A DNA stretch of 64,000 nucleotides from Chryseobacterium gleum. Lineage in GTDB: Bacteria > Bacteroidota > Bacteroidia > Flavobacteriales_D > Crocinitomicaceae. Shown piece by piece: positions 1 to 10,109 of this stretch; position 1 is the first letter of the stretch, and the number at the start of each line of letters is the position of its first letter. The translations under genes were made by a program, and so were the position numbers. The notes under the pieces were generated by a model that did no database searches, had not been told where the DNA came from, and worked only from the letters and a program-made list of their open reading frames with translations. The stretch lies in contig CAMAXI010000006.1 of assembly GCA_945862165.1 (NCBI GenBank), positions 1 through 64,000 on the forward strand. The letters are read 5' to 3'.

Positions 1-130
1 AAAAAATAAAAAAAATAACAGCTTTAATTTTGACATAATAATTCTAAATTATATTCTAATTATCGTATTTTTCAAAAATATATAATTAAAGTTTACATAC
101 CTAAAATTAGCATAATAAACGTGTGTTTTA

Positions 131-3100
131 TCAACTATTAATCTGTATATCAACAGAATTATCATCGATTCTTATGTCATATATAAATTCTGATTTTGAA
201 TATACATTGGCCATTTGATGTATGGTTACAAATGTATTCTCTTCAATATAATTTGGATTATCAAAAATTATCTCTTCCAATTTATTTGAAGAAATGGTTA
301 AAGTAGATTTTTCATCCCTAGAAGCTATAGCCCCGACTTTTAATAATTCATACATACTATCAAAATTTAAGTAATCTTTGTCAGGCATTAAAATGAATAA
401 AGAATCTTTTGCTCTACTAATTGCTACATTCATTATGTTTTGTTTATTAATAAAAACATAATTAGAATTTCGTATCATACCGGATGCAGGTGGATTATAT
501 ACTGCTAAAATGATATCACATTCATCACCTTGAAATCCATGAATTGTACCTATCGTAACATTTACATTTTTATTTATATTTTTACTGTTATCCCATAATT
601 TACTTATCATTTCTGCTTGACTTTTGTAAGGACAGATTATACCTATTGACCAAGGTTTTTCTCCTGAAGACAAAGTCAAATTCTCATTTAAATAGCGTAC
701 AAATTCGAAAGTGAATAAAGCAGAATATATGTGTACATTAGAATTTGATAACTTTCTAGCATCAAATAAAGTTGAATTTGAATTTACAGGAAACGTAATA
801 AAATTAATATCAGAAAAATTTAATTTTTCAAGTTTGATTTTTCTTTTTAAATCATGTGTACGATAATTATTAAGCTTTCCTAAATAAGCATAGTTACTAA
901 ATAGATCTCCAATTGAGGGAATTGATCTATATTGAGTTGTCAAATTCACTATCTCAAAACTATAAGGAATAGTTTTAGGGGCATCGAAGGATAATAAATT
1001 TATCATTTGATAAATATTTTCTCCAGACCATAGGTCTTCTAAAACGATTGGATCAATTTGAAATGGGTCACCTGCAATTATAATTTTTGATTTTTTAGAA
1101 TTATAAATTGGATAGATGATTTGAATCAATGGAATCATTGATGCTTCATCAATAACAATATAATCCCATTCTAATTCTTTTAATTTACCTGCTTTAAAAC
1201 CATCATACGGATACCTAGCGACTGTTGATATAACACATACTTTGTTCTGCCTATCTACTTCTGAATTTCGATCATAAACAACCTCCTCCTCCTCTAATAT
1301 TGGATCATTAGTAGTTACAAACCTCCATATCCATGAGTCGTCATTTTTGTTTTGCTCTAATAATCTGGATGTAATAACGTCTGCCGCTTTATTTGTAGGG
1401 GTAAGAACTAATATCTTACACTCATCTTGAGAATTTATAATAGTTGAGATTTCTTTTGATAAGTAAGTTGTTTTACCTGTTCCTGGAGGTCCAAAAATAA
1501 ATTTTAATCTCTCTGGATTTAAATTTAATCTCATATTAAACAGAGGATCATATTTTAGACTTCGAAATGCGGTTTTAAGTTTTTCTAAAATTTTAACTTG
1601 ATTACTGATAGTCAAAGCAATCTGTGATATTACCTTTTCTGAAATAAATAAGTCATTTACTTTGTCTTCTAAATCTTGACTAACCTTTAACCTTACAGAA
1701 AAATCACGAACACTAGCACAGTTAAAAGTTAGCTGATCTGTTGTTCCATTAGTATAAAGAATTAAAATCTCAATATTTTCCTGATTTTCAATACTTAATG
1801 GAATAGGGCGACTCGGGTTTTTTAGAATAACTAATCTATTAGAACCCGGTTCTTTTTCCATTGTAGAAAAATAGATTTTCAAAGGTTTAGCTGTATTTTT
1901 ATCCTCATTGCTTTGTAAATACTCTAGTTCCATTAATTTTTCAAACCAAGAATATGTGTATTTTTCAGTGCCTATGACTTCATTTTTCAAATCTCTTATT
2001 CGATATTGAGATTCGTCAATTTGTGGTTCGATTATCTCAAAATTATTTTGATTTAATTTGTTATTTAATTTATTTGAATCCAGATTTATATCATTTGTAA
2101 ATAATTCTTTTATTTTAATTTCTTTCGGTTTTTTATCAATACTGTTTGCTCTGGTTTTATTTGCAATATCAATATTAGAAATGATTGTTAATTTTTTTAT
2201 TAACTCTGGATTTTTTTCTAAATTTTCAAAATTCACACCTAATTCACGGAACCTTTTAAGAAGTTTTAAATCCTTTTTTAATTCTTCAGAACCTATATTC
2301 TCAATTATTCTTTCATCATTTATTCGAGTTGATTCTTTTATTCCTAATAGATTTAAAAAGTTTTGAGAAATATTATCGTATCGTGGATGTAATTCATCTG
2401 ATGTAATTTCTTTTGTAGATCTTAATTTACCCTCTTTGTTATATAACCATTTTTCTTTCTTTAGTAAAAAGGCCAGTTGTGACCACTTATTATTTATTGA
2501 TTTTAGATTGTAACGAGAATCACCAAAAGGGAGATAATAAAAATTTAATTGAAAATGTTTTGACGATAAATTATTGGATAAAAATTGCCATAACAAAACA
2601 GATTTATCAATATTAAACTGCTTTTTTAATATTATTTCAATTGAATCAATTGAATAATCATCTATTGTAAGGCTATTTAATACATAAATATTACTGTTAC
2701 TTCTATTATCATATTGAATTAAAACACCTTCTAAATCTTTAAAGTCCCCCAATAATGGTGGATAAGGGTAATTTTCTATGCCTTTGTATCTAATTTGATA
2801 TATTTTAAAATCCTTCTGAAAATTTAAATGTTCGAAAAGAAAATATATTGATTCATTATTCTGACTTTTTTCAAGATAAAATTCAATATCAACAAAATAT
2901 GTTTGATCTATCGGTCCATAAAACAATTTAAGTTTTTCATTTGGATAAAAAATATTTTCAACTGTACTGTATTGTATCTCACCTAAATTATTTATCGATC
3001 TTATCCAGATTGCGTTCTGAATTTCTTCTAATAAAAATTTAAATCTATCTTGGTTGCAATTATATTTTAATTCGTAAGCAATTTTACAGACATCTTTTAC

Positions 3101-4927
3101 ATTTTCATCAATATCAATTTCATCTAGAGAATATTTTGGTAAAATTTGTGTTAGTATTTCTGATTCATAATTAGGAGTTCCAATTTTTAGAACTTCAAGT
3201 AATCTCTTAACTTCTTTATATCCTAAAAAATCACTTTTAATATATTTATAATCTTGATTTGAAACTTGTTGTTCAGGTATAAAAACATTCTGAATATCTT
3301 TATCTAAATAAGGAGATTCAAATAATCCATTTTCTAATTTTATTATCGGCTTATACTTAAGTGCACCACTTGTATAGTCTCCATAATTTAGTTGGTATTT
3401 TTCAATTAATTGTCTGCTATCACATAGAAACTTATAAAACTTTAAAATCCATTCATCATCTTGTTCAATAATAAATTCTCCTGTAAATAATTCTCCAAAT
3501 TCATTAATGTCAAGTTTTAAAATTTTCAACTCTTTTAAATACTCTATTTTTTCATCCGATAGTCTTTTGGATTTAGACAATATAAATCCATAAGGTTGAG
3601 ATGAAATTATCAATTCATAATTAACCTTATCAATCTGTTTGTTTTTTAACCAGCTGTTTGCTAATAAACTATTCAATTGTCTATTTGTAAGCAATGATTG
3701 TATTTGATTGCTAGAAATAACAGATTGTGAGATATTCAAATACCTATTGTTTGAGAGAAATAAACTTTCTTTCTTTAATAATTTTAAGAAATTATCATAA
3801 AAAGGTTCTGGTCTGAAATAGATTTCTTTTTCTAATGGTATAATATCTAAAATATTATCATTTATTAAAAACTGATTTTTTTTAATCCCGTATTCTCGCA
3901 AAAGAATAATAGATTGTGTTGCTAGTATAGACAACTGATTGAATAAAAAATCATTTGTTTGATTATTCTCCTTAATTTGTTGTCTATTATCAACTAAAAC
4001 AAAAGGAGCATGCATTACAAAACAATGATTTAATTTTTCTTTGGTCGGAAAAAAACAGAAAAGTGGAGGTTTTTTATTTGTGTCTATTTCACTTTTATCG
4101 TTCAAATAAAATCCTACAGAAATATCATGAACACCTTCATTGCGAACACTTATTTGTTTAGTAAAAAGCCATAATTGTTGTGTTTTATTTCCTTTATTTA
4201 ATCTTATTAACTCGGATGAAATTTCGTTCTGGATATAATTTTCAATTGTTTCTTTTTTGTACGTTTTTAATGGTTGATTATCTATTTGCCATTCTATTTC
4301 TTTTAGATTTTGGAGAAATAAAATTGGATCAATTAAATCGCTTAATTTTCTTTTAATTTGAGTATAAGATTCAACTTTATTTTCTTCTGATTTATCGAAA
4401 GGTAAATAAAATAATGTTTCTCCTTTTTTTCTTAATGAATGATCTTTTTCTAATAATTCAGGAACTATATAATCCGTAAGTTTAAATTGAAAATTATCAT
4501 CATAAATAAAGGGGGTGTTAGTATGTTGAAAAACAGATTTAAAGCCTACTCCAAACTTACCTATTTTATTTTCTAATGAACCGCCATCATTTGATTTGGT
4601 GGAAAAACCAATAGATGTAATGGCATTGATATGGCCTAATTTTCCATTTTCTCGATCGAGTTTTTCCAAACTAGGATCCGTTATTGAGAAACTAACATTT
4701 CCGTTATGAATAAGTGTTAAATCGTTTTCACTTAAGAAAATTCTAACTTTTGATGCTCCTGCATCATCTGCATTTTGTAAAAGCTCAAAAATAAAATGTG
4801 CTGCATCAGGATATTTATCAATTACACTTTTCCATATACCTTGAAATCTATCTTCTTTGAAAACATCAGAGGCAATCTTAACCTTATTTCTTAATTCATT
4901 AAAGTATTTAATTTCAGTTGAGTTCAT
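131..4927 (-). CDS. Hsp90-like (sacsin-type) ATPase fused to SF1 helicase, probable defence protein
   Basis: A 1598-residue cytoplasmic protein. Residues 44-58 carry the GHKL/Hsp90 N-box (E48, N52, D55), and residues 122-132 carry the glycine box (IGKFGVGFKSV), as in sacsin-type ATPase domains. A long middle region (about 250-1000) has no motif I recognise. From about residue 1145 there is an SF1 Upf1-like helicase: Walker A GPPGTGKT, DEAS near 1260, GDPFQ near 1287, QYR near 1332, GTIHGFQGDE near 1462 and NVAISRAK near 1504. The family is known mainly from annotation and is frequent near restriction systems; substrate and mechanism are unknown. The gene starts 13 bases after hsdR, so it is probably the last gene of the same transcript. 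An anti-phage role is inferred from this context. The domain calls are firm and the function is not. Confidence 0.88.
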   Translation of the reverse strand: MNSTEIKYFNELRNKVKIASDVFKEDRFQGIWKSVIDKYPDAAHFIFELLQNADDAGASKVRIFLSENDLTLIHNGNVSFSITDPSLEKLDRENGKLGHINAITSIGFSTKSNDGGSLENKIGKFGVGFKSVFQHTNTPFIYDDNFQFKLTDYIVPELLEKDHSLRKKGETLFYLPFDKSEENKVESYTQIKRKLSDLIDPILFLQNLKEIEWQIDNQPLKTYKKETIENYIQNEISSELIRLNKGNKTQQLWLFTKQISVRNEGVHDISVGFYLNDKSEIDTNKKPPLFCFFPTKEKLNHCFVMHAPFVLVDNRQQIKENNQTNDFLFNQLSILATQSIILLREYGIKKNQFLINDNILDIIPLEKEIYFRPEPFYDNFLKLLKKESLFLSNNRYLNISQSVISSNQIQSLLTNRQLNSLLANSWLKNKQIDKVNYELIISSQPYGFILSKSKRLSDEKIEYLKELKILKLDINEFGELFTGEFIIEQDDEWILKFYKFLCDSRQLIEKYQLNYGDYTSGALKYKPIIKLENGLFESPYLDKDIQNVFIPEQQVSNQDYKYIKSDFLGYKEVKRLLEVLKIGTPNYESEILTQILPKYSLDEIDIDENVKDVCKIAYELKYNCNQDRFKFLLEEIQNAIWIRSINNLGEIQYSTVENIFYPNEKLKLFYGPIDQTYFVDIEFYLEKSQNNESIYFLFEHLNFQKDFKIYQIRYKGIENYPYPPLLGDFKDLEGVLIQYDNRSNSNIYVLNSLTIDDYSIDSIEIILKKQFNIDKSVLLWQFLSNNLSSKHFQLNFYYLPFGDSRYNLKSINNKWSQLAFLLKKEKWLYNKEGKLRSTKEITSDELHPRYDNISQNFLNLLGIKESTRINDERIIENIGSEELKKDLKLLKRFRELGVNFENLEKNPELIKKLTIISNIDIANKTRANSIDKKPKEIKIKELFTNDINLDSNKLNNKLNQNNFEIIEPQIDESQYRIRDLKNEVIGTEKYTYSWFEKLMELEYLQSNEDKNTAKPLKIYFSTMEKEPGSNRLVILKNPSRPIPLSIENQENIEILILYTNGTTDQLTFNCASVRDFSVRLKVSQDLEDKVNDLFISEKVISQIALTISNQVKILEKLKTAFRSLKYDPLFNMRLNLNPERLKFIFGPPGTGKTTYLSKEISTIINSQDECKILVLTPTNKAADVITSRLLEQNKNDDSWIWRFVTTNDPILEEEEVVYDRNSEVDRQNKVCVISTVARYPYDGFKAGKLKELEWDYIVIDEASMIPLIQIIYPIYNSKKSKIIIAGDPFQIDPIVLEDLWSGENIYQMINLLSFDAPKTIPYSFEIVNLTTQYRSIPSIGDLFSNYAYLGKLNNYRTHDLKRKIKLEKLNFSDINFITFPVNSNSTLFDARKLSNSNVHIYSALFTFEFVRYLNENLTLSSGEKPWSIGIICPYKSQAEMISKLWDNSKNINKNVNVTIGTIHGFQGDECDIILAVYNPPASGMIRNSNYVFINKQNIMNVAISRAKDSLFILMPDKDYLNFDSMYELLKVGAIASRDEKSTLTISSNKLEEIIFDNPNYIEENTFVTIHQMANVYSKSEFIYDIRIDDNSVDIQINS

Positions 4928-4940
4928 AGGGGGTAAGATA

Positions 4941-7900
4941 TTACTTTATATTCTTCTTAAAATTCTCTGCTTGGTCAAATATCTCAAGGTAAACTTCATC
5001 ACGTTCAACTGGTGGATAACCAAATTCATCCAATAAAAGAATTAATCCAACTTTTAATGCTGATTTAATATCATCTCGTTTGTTCCAGTCGGGGAATTTT
5101 GCTTGACTTTCAACTAATTCTTTGACTGATTTGGCTAGTTCAATCATTTTATCGTCAGGATAGTTGAAATCATATTTAATGCATAATTCTTTTAAAATAT
5201 CGTAAAACGCTTTCTCTTCAAAGCCAATACCTAATTCGTCTCCTGCTGAAAATTCTTTATGAACTTCCCAAATCATATCGGTTAACGCATTTGCCATCTC
5301 CTCATACACTTCACTTCGAAATAAATCATTTTCATCGCGTTCATTGTAACGATTTACCAATGCTTGCATTTTCTTTGTGAAATCAATTCCTTTCGTTTTA
5401 TTCACCTTTTTGATTTCACCAATTACTTTGGCCAATAATTGTTGGAGTAACTTGATTTTTGTATTCGGTAACTTTATCTTATTGATTTTATCGATATAGT
5501 CTTTTTCAAAAATGTCTTGTTCTGTTTCTTCTTCGTTGCCTAACTTGAAAATTTCCTCTACACCATCACTTTCTAAGGCTTCTTTTATCATTTCTCGAAC
5601 CCTTGCGTTCATTTGTGCTGTATCTGGTGCGTTTCCTTTTGTCAGTTTAAATATGATGGAACGGATAGCCAAATAGAAATGGGTGTAATCTCTTTCTTTC
5701 TGTGTTAATTTTTCACTTCCTGCACAAATATCATAGGCTGCTTTTAAGCGCTTCACCAAGCCCATAAATCGAGTTTCTATATCTTTTGTTTTTTGAACAA
5801 ATTCTGCTCCTAGATTTAATGTGTTTAATTGCTCGATAGGACTCCCTTTAAAATATTTTGAAGTATCAAATGTGTGCATCAATTTTGAAATTAAATCGAG
5901 TTGGTCTTTTACAACTACTAATGATTGATCGATGTCTTCAAAATTATCTTCGTCTCCTTTGTTGTATTTAGCAAGAGCTAAATTCATTTGTTTTTTAATA
6001 CCAATATAATCGATAACTAATCCTTTGTTTTTACCTTCAAACTTTCTGTTAACCCTTGAAATTGTTTGGATTAAATTGTGTTGTTGAATAGGTTTATCGA
6101 TATAAATACTATCCAAAAATGGAACATCGAACCCTGTCAACCACATATCAACCACGATGGCTATTTTAAAGTTGGATTTTGGATTTTTGAATTGTCTATC
6201 GAGTTCTTTTCTATCCTCAGAGGTACCCAACGTATCCCAAAGTTCTTTAGGGTCGTCTTTTCCTCTTGTCATCACCATCTTCACACGCTGGATTGGTTTC
6301 AAATCTCGCTTGTCTTTCTCCGAAAGTTCAATACCTTCCTCTGCTTCTCTGATTTCAGCCCATTCAGGACGTAACTCGATAATATTTTTATATAACGCAT
6401 AGGCAATTTCTCGACTACTGCTTACAAACAACGCTTTCCCTTTTACGGTAGCACCTTCCTCAATTCTTTGCTCGTAATGTAAGATAAAATCTTCTGCTAC
6501 TGTTTTTAGACGTTTTGGATCACCCAATATGGAGTACATACTCGCCGTTTCTTGTTTGCTTTTATCAATCTGATAATCATTCGTTCCAAGCTTTGCGGAT
6601 TCCTCGTAATATTTCTCTATTTTTTCTAATTCACTATTTTTCAAAGCCACTTTCGCTGCTCTACCTTCATAAACAATTCTAACCGTAATTTCATCGTTTA
6701 CAGATTCTGTCATTGTATATGCATCTACCACTTTTCCAAATACATCTAAAGTAGCATCAATTGGAGTACCTGTAAAACCAACAAATGTTGCGTTTGGTAA
6801 GGAATCATGCAAATACTTCGCAAAACCATAGGTTTTTGTTACTCCCTTTTCGGTAATTCTTAGTTTTTGATCTAAATTGGTTTGACTACGATGTGCTTCG
6901 TCTGAAATACAAATCACATTAGACCTATCAGATAATAATCTTGTGTCCTCGGTAAATTTGTGAATCGTTGTTAAAAATACACCTCCACTTTGACGACCTT
7001 GTATCAACTCTCTCAGATTCGCTCTACTTTCAACACTTATTACCGTATTGTCTCCAATGAAATTTTTAGCATTTGTGAATTGACCTGAAAGTTGATCGTC
7101 TAAATCTGTCCTATCGGTAATTAATACAATTGTCGGACTTCGAAAATGCTCGCTTCTCATTAACAAACGAGTCAAGTAAAGCATTGTATAACTTTTTCCA
7201 CAACCCGTAGCACCAAAATATGTACCTCCTTTTCCATCACCTTTTGGCTTTTGTGCTTGTTTTATATTTTCAAACAAGGCTTTTGCTGCATAATATTGAG
7301 GGTAGCGACAAACGATTTTTTCATTCTTTTTAGAACTATCTGGAATGTAAATAAAATTGCGAATAATGTCTCGTAATCGGTTTTTATTTAACAATCCTTC
7401 CACTAAGGTGAACATAGAATCAATTCCATCTACCTCTTTTGCTAATCCTGCTACTCTTCGCCAAGCATAGAAAAAATCATACGGTGCGAAAAATGAACCT
7501 GCTTTGTTGTTTACCCCATCACTAATCACGCATATTGCATTGTATTTGAAAAGTTCAGGTATATCTCTTCTATATCTTGTTGTTAGTTGTACATAAGCAT
7601 CATGAATTGTGGCTTCTTCACGAATTGCACTTTTAAATTCAAAAACTACTAGTGGTAAGCCATTGATGTAAATGATACCGTCTGGTATGCGTTTTTCTGT
7701 ACCTTGAATTTCAAGTTGATTAACAAATTTGTAAATATTATTGTCTTTTCCATAAGGAACCTCTGGCTCAGCAAAAACTTTTTGTAATTGGTTTTCTTCT
7801 GGTTGTTTATGGTTTCCTAATCCTGAATAATCAATTAGTTGTATGTAAATATCTTTTTGAGAACGGTCTTCTCTTTTTAGAATAAAACCGTCCGAAAGCA

Positions 7901-8153
7901 TGTTCATGAACGTTTTATTACTTTCATATAAATCAGTTGATGAAAGGGATTTTAATTGTAGAATGATTGACTTACATTCATTTAGTGTAATACCCTCAAA
8001 TTGATATTGCTTCAATAAAAAGTTTTGTAAATCTTCTTCTATCAATACTTCCTCTGGAGACCTTGTAATGGCTACCCCAAAATGATGATTAAAGCCTTCT
8101 TTTGCAACTAATTCAATGAATGCTTTTTCTAATTTTTCTTCTGTAAATTTCAT
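4941..8153 (-). CDS. hsdR: Type I restriction endonuclease, R subunit
   Basis: This 1070-residue motor and nuclease subunit of a type I restriction-modification enzyme cuts unmodified DNA after ATP-driven translocation. The N-terminal PD-(D/E)xK nuclease site is visible as D158 followed by E172-F-K174. The SF2 motor follows, with Walker A GATGCGKS at 314-321, a DEAH box near 418, and the helicase C-terminal motif QTISRVNR. The C-terminus resembles the DUF3387-type HsdR tail, and the length fits the type IC group (EcoR124I-like). The start codon overlaps the end of the AbiEii-like gene by 4 bases (ATGA), so the two are translationally coupled. Its hsdM and hsdS partners lie about 9 kb upstream, separated by other defence genes. 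All motifs are intact. Confidence 0.96.
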   Translation of the reverse strand: MKFTEEKLEKAFIELVAKEGFNHHFGVAITRSPEEVLIEEDLQNFLLKQYQFEGITLNECKSIILQLKSLSSTDLYESNKTFMNMLSDGFILKREDRSQKDIYIQLIDYSGLGNHKQPEENQLQKVFAEPEVPYGKDNNIYKFVNQLEIQGTEKRIPDGIIYINGLPLVVFEFKSAIREEATIHDAYVQLTTRYRRDIPELFKYNAICVISDGVNNKAGSFFAPYDFFYAWRRVAGLAKEVDGIDSMFTLVEGLLNKNRLRDIIRNFIYIPDSSKKNEKIVCRYPQYYAAKALFENIKQAQKPKGDGKGGTYFGATGCGKSYTMLYLTRLLMRSEHFRSPTIVLITDRTDLDDQLSGQFTNAKNFIGDNTVISVESRANLRELIQGRQSGGVFLTTIHKFTEDTRLLSDRSNVICISDEAHRSQTNLDQKLRITEKGVTKTYGFAKYLHDSLPNATFVGFTGTPIDATLDVFGKVVDAYTMTESVNDEITVRIVYEGRAAKVALKNSELEKIEKYYEESAKLGTNDYQIDKSKQETASMYSILGDPKRLKTVAEDFILHYEQRIEEGATVKGKALFVSSSREIAYALYKNIIELRPEWAEIREAEEGIELSEKDKRDLKPIQRVKMVMTRGKDDPKELWDTLGTSEDRKELDRQFKNPKSNFKIAIVVDMWLTGFDVPFLDSIYIDKPIQQHNLIQTISRVNRKFEGKNKGLVIDYIGIKKQMNLALAKYNKGDEDNFEDIDQSLVVVKDQLDLISKLMHTFDTSKYFKGSPIEQLNTLNLGAEFVQKTKDIETRFMGLVKRLKAAYDICAGSEKLTQKERDYTHFYLAIRSIIFKLTKGNAPDTAQMNARVREMIKEALESDGVEEIFKLGNEEETEQDIFEKDYIDKINKIKLPNTKIKLLQQLLAKVIGEIKKVNKTKGIDFTKKMQALVNRYNERDENDLFRSEVYEEMANALTDMIWEVHKEFSAGDELGIGFEEKAFYDILKELCIKYDFNYPDDKMIELAKSVKELVESQAKFPDWNKRDDIKSALKVGLILLLDEFGYPPVERDEVYLEIFDQAENFKKNIK

Positions 8154-9139
8154 TCTTTGGTTTCAATTTTTATTGTCCAAGAAATTGCTTTCAATCGTTC
8201 TTGAATCATTTTTAATGTTTCGAGAACAGCTTCATTTTTTGGCAATTTACCATAAACTAAATTACTAAACTCATTGTTGTAAGTCTCCTTCAATTCTTCC
8301 CATACATTTTCAGTATCGTTGAATATAAGTGCATCTTTAGGGTGTTTTTCTAACCAACTATTATTCGTTTTAAAACTTGCCACATCATCTTGCGCGACTA
8401 ACAATAGCATTTCATCAAATGCAGTAGAATTGAAAAAATTCGTTACTTCGGATTCTTTTAATAGTTGGTGAAGGTCGTATGTATGACGAATTTTATTGTG
8501 AAGATCTTCTAATGGATGTTCTCCATACGAAAATCGAACGAGGCTCATTATTTTCTCGCAAATTGTTCTGTTTACATGTAATACTTGAACTTCAAACGGA
8601 AGCATTCCGTATTCTTTAGCTAAGTCAACTTGATTTGCACCTTGCATCATTTCAAAGATGTAAGATGAAATTTGTTGCTTGTGATAGGGTTCGTATCTAC
8701 CTAACCAGGTTGCTTCTACAATAATTACATTTCTCACTTGACCAAAAACACCTGTGGTTATTTTCGGATATTGATATGCAATTTTGCGAATCATCCCTAA
8801 TTTGGTGGTGATTTTATTTATTTCAATTTCTTCTAACTGTTGAGAAACAACTTCTGTAATCTTTTTTAACTTACTCTTTAGTTTGCTACCAGAATCAGAC
8901 TCATTTTGTAACACCACTAAATCGATGTCTTCCGAAAAACGTTCTATGATACCGAAACATTTCGATAATGCTGTACCACCTTTGAAAACAACTTCATTAC
9001 CAATTTCATTGTGAAAAATAGTGTGTAATGCAAATGTTATCCAATAATCTTTTTCAATGTATATTGGAAGCATATTCAGTTTTTGAGCTGCAAACTCTAT
9101 GGATTGCCTAAAGAGGGTGCTATTTTCGTGTAATCTCAT
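8150..9139 (-). CDS. AbiEii-like nucleotidyltransferase toxin
   Basis: Toxin half of an AbiE-type type IV toxin-antitoxin pair. It has the DNA polymerase beta-like nucleotidyltransferase signature: GGTALSK at residues 54-60 and a D-x-D pair, D71 and D73, preceded by the EKDYW motif at 29-33 typical of the family. Family members transfer nucleotides to RNA targets such as tRNA; the target here is unknown. I place the start at 9139 because that ATG overlaps the stop of the antitoxin gene as ATGA and gives the usual family N-terminus (MRLHE). An in-frame ATG at 9151 would add four residues. The 3' end overlaps hsdR by 4 bases, so this pair is wired directly into hsdR translation. Confidence 0.9.
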   Translation of the reverse strand: MRLHENSTLFRQSIEFAAQKLNMLPIYIEKDYWITFALHTIFHNEIGNEVVFKGGTALSKCFGIIERFSEDIDLVVLQNESDSGSKLKSKLKKITEVVSQQLEEIEINKITTKLGMIRKIAYQYPKITTGVFGQVRNVIIVEATWLGRYEPYHKQQISSYIFEMMQGANQVDLAKEYGMLPFEVQVLHVNRTICEKIMSLVRFSYGEHPLEDLHNKIRHTYDLHQLLKESEVTNFFNSTAFDEMLLLVAQDDVASFKTNNSWLEKHPKDALIFNDTENVWEELKETYNNEFSNLVYGKLPKNEAVLETLKMIQERLKAISWTIKIETKE

Positions 9140-9861
9140 ACAATGTTCCATTTTTCAGTGGTAGAAATTACTTTATCTGCTCCTGATAAGTTGTACTTCG
9201 TAATTGGATTCAGTGATTTTTGTAATGTACCCGTCATTGATTCTTTACCTAATTCATCCAGTAATGCACCAATTAACGCTTTGGTGGAAGGTGGATATTT
9301 TTGAGCCAATCGTACAAAAGTAGCAATGTCTCTATCTGTCATCTCTTTTAAGATGGATAAAAAACGTGTACATGCAAACACTATTGAAGCATCCGGAATT
9401 TTTTTGATATAACGAATGGCATCTAACAATTGCAAGAAAGAAACATTCTCTTTCGTGATTGTATTCTTTTGCTTGATAAAGGAAATGGTGTAACGTTCTC
9501 TTTTAAATTTAGAGCGCACTACATTTTTCCCTATTTGTATGGTGTTACTTACTTGTGTTGTAAGTCCTAACCGATTATAAATACTGTACCCTGTTAAATA
9601 GCCAATTGTTTTTCCATCTTCTTCCAATAAATCTTTTACAACTTGGTATTGATTAGGTTCTAAAGCACCAAAAACAGTGTTTTCAGGTTTGTAAAATTTA
9701 CCTTTACTCAATTTGGATATTTTACCCGCAACAGCCATTCTATTCAATGCTTTTATAATTGCTTCTTTGTTGTTCACCTCATTGGTAAAGTCTGCATAGG
9801 TGAAAATATACCCTTTGGGTAGTCTGTCTATTGTATATGTAATATAATCAGTTGTTTTCAT
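9136..9861 (-). CDS. AbiEi-like antitoxin/transcriptional repressor (DUF6088-like)
   Basis: A 241-residue protein with an N-terminal winged-helix-like segment (about 1-60, ending in KLSKGKFYKP) and a C-terminal half typical of AbiEi/DUF6088 antitoxins (YLTGYSIYNRLGLTTQ and the final NPITKYNLSGAD region). AbiEi proteins neutralise AbiEii without stable complex formation and repress their own operon by binding inverted repeats. A TATATTTG element lies at 9885-9878 on this strand, and a 30-base inverted repeat sits immediately upstream of it, which fits autorepression. The gene is followed by the toxin gene with an ATGA overlap. The family call is good; the exact subfamily name is less certain. 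Confidence 0.85.
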   Translation of the reverse strand: MKTTDYITYTIDRLPKGYIFTYADFTNEVNNKEAIIKALNRMAVAGKISKLSKGKFYKPENTVFGALEPNQYQVVKDLLEEDGKTIGYLTGYSIYNRLGLTTQVSNTIQIGKNVVRSKFKRERYTISFIKQKNTITKENVSFLQLLDAIRYIKKIPDASIVFACTRFLSILKEMTDRDIATFVRLAQKYPPSTKALIGALLDELGKESMTGTLQKSLNPITKYNLSGADKVISTTEKWNIV

Positions 9862-9877
9862 TTTTATATCCTTGAAG

Positions 9878-9885
9878 CAAATATA
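9878..9885 (-). promoter_or_regulatory. Bacteroidota-type -7 element of the abiE promoter
   Basis: Read on the minus strand, the sequence is TATATTTG, an exact match to the Bacteroidota -7 consensus TAnnTTTG. It lies 16 bases before the abiEi start codon, so the leader would be very short. I see no clear TTTG -33 element; the operator-like inverted repeat covers that position instead. This suggests that abiEi-abiEii-hsdR-helicase has its own regulated promoter inside the larger defence run. Confidence 0.55.
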
Positions 9886-9891
9886 GTGAAA

Positions 9892-9921
9892 TGTCCAGTT
9901 TATTTTAATAAAAACTGGACA
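9892..9921. promoter_or_regulatory. Operator-like inverted repeat, copy 1 (TGTCCAGTTT / AAACTGGACA)
   Basis: The arms TGTCCAGTTT (9892-9901) and AAACTGGACA (9912-9921) are perfect inverted repeats separated by ten bases. The site lies just upstream of the -7 element of abiEi and overlaps the expected -33 region. It is a probable binding site for the AbiEi-like repressor. The same repeat with the same spacing occurs again at 10110-10139. Confidence 0.65.
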
Positions 9922-9957
9922 AAATTAAAAGGCATTAAAGAAGTGACTAGTTAACGC

Positions 9958-10003
9958 GTAGTAACCATACGTCTGAATAGCTATTCAGACGTATGGTTAC
10001 TAC
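9958..10003. repeat. 46-bp perfect palindrome upstream of abiE
   Basis: Arms 9958-9980 and 9981-10003 are exact reverse complements with no spacer (arm begins GTAGTAACCATACGTCTG). It lies between the two operator copies, in the non-coding gap between mcrC and abiEi. It lacks the GC-rich stem and T-run of an intrinsic terminator. It could be a protein-binding site, a cruciform-forming element, or the remains of a small mobile element. Confidence 0.8.
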
Positions 10004-10071
10004 TAATAGTTGCTCAAAAACAAGGCAAAAAAATACTCACCGATTACAAAAAAGCGAGTTAGGTGCTATTT

Positions 10072-10094
10072 ACCAAATTCTTTGAAAATTTGGT
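10072..10094. repeat. Short inverted repeat (ACCAAATT / AATTTGGT)
   Basis: Arms 10072-10079 and 10087-10094 are 8-base perfect complements with a 7-base loop. The site is in the same 303-base gene-free gap (9862-10164) as the palindrome and the operators. The role is unknown; it may be part of a small inserted element. Confidence 0.4.
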
Positions 10095-10109
10095 TTGCAG
10101 GGTTATTTT

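Noticed and set aside
9139-9151. Upstream start codon for the AbiEii-like gene
   Set aside because: The ATG at 9139 forms an ATGA overlap with the antitoxin stop and gives the family's usual N-terminus.
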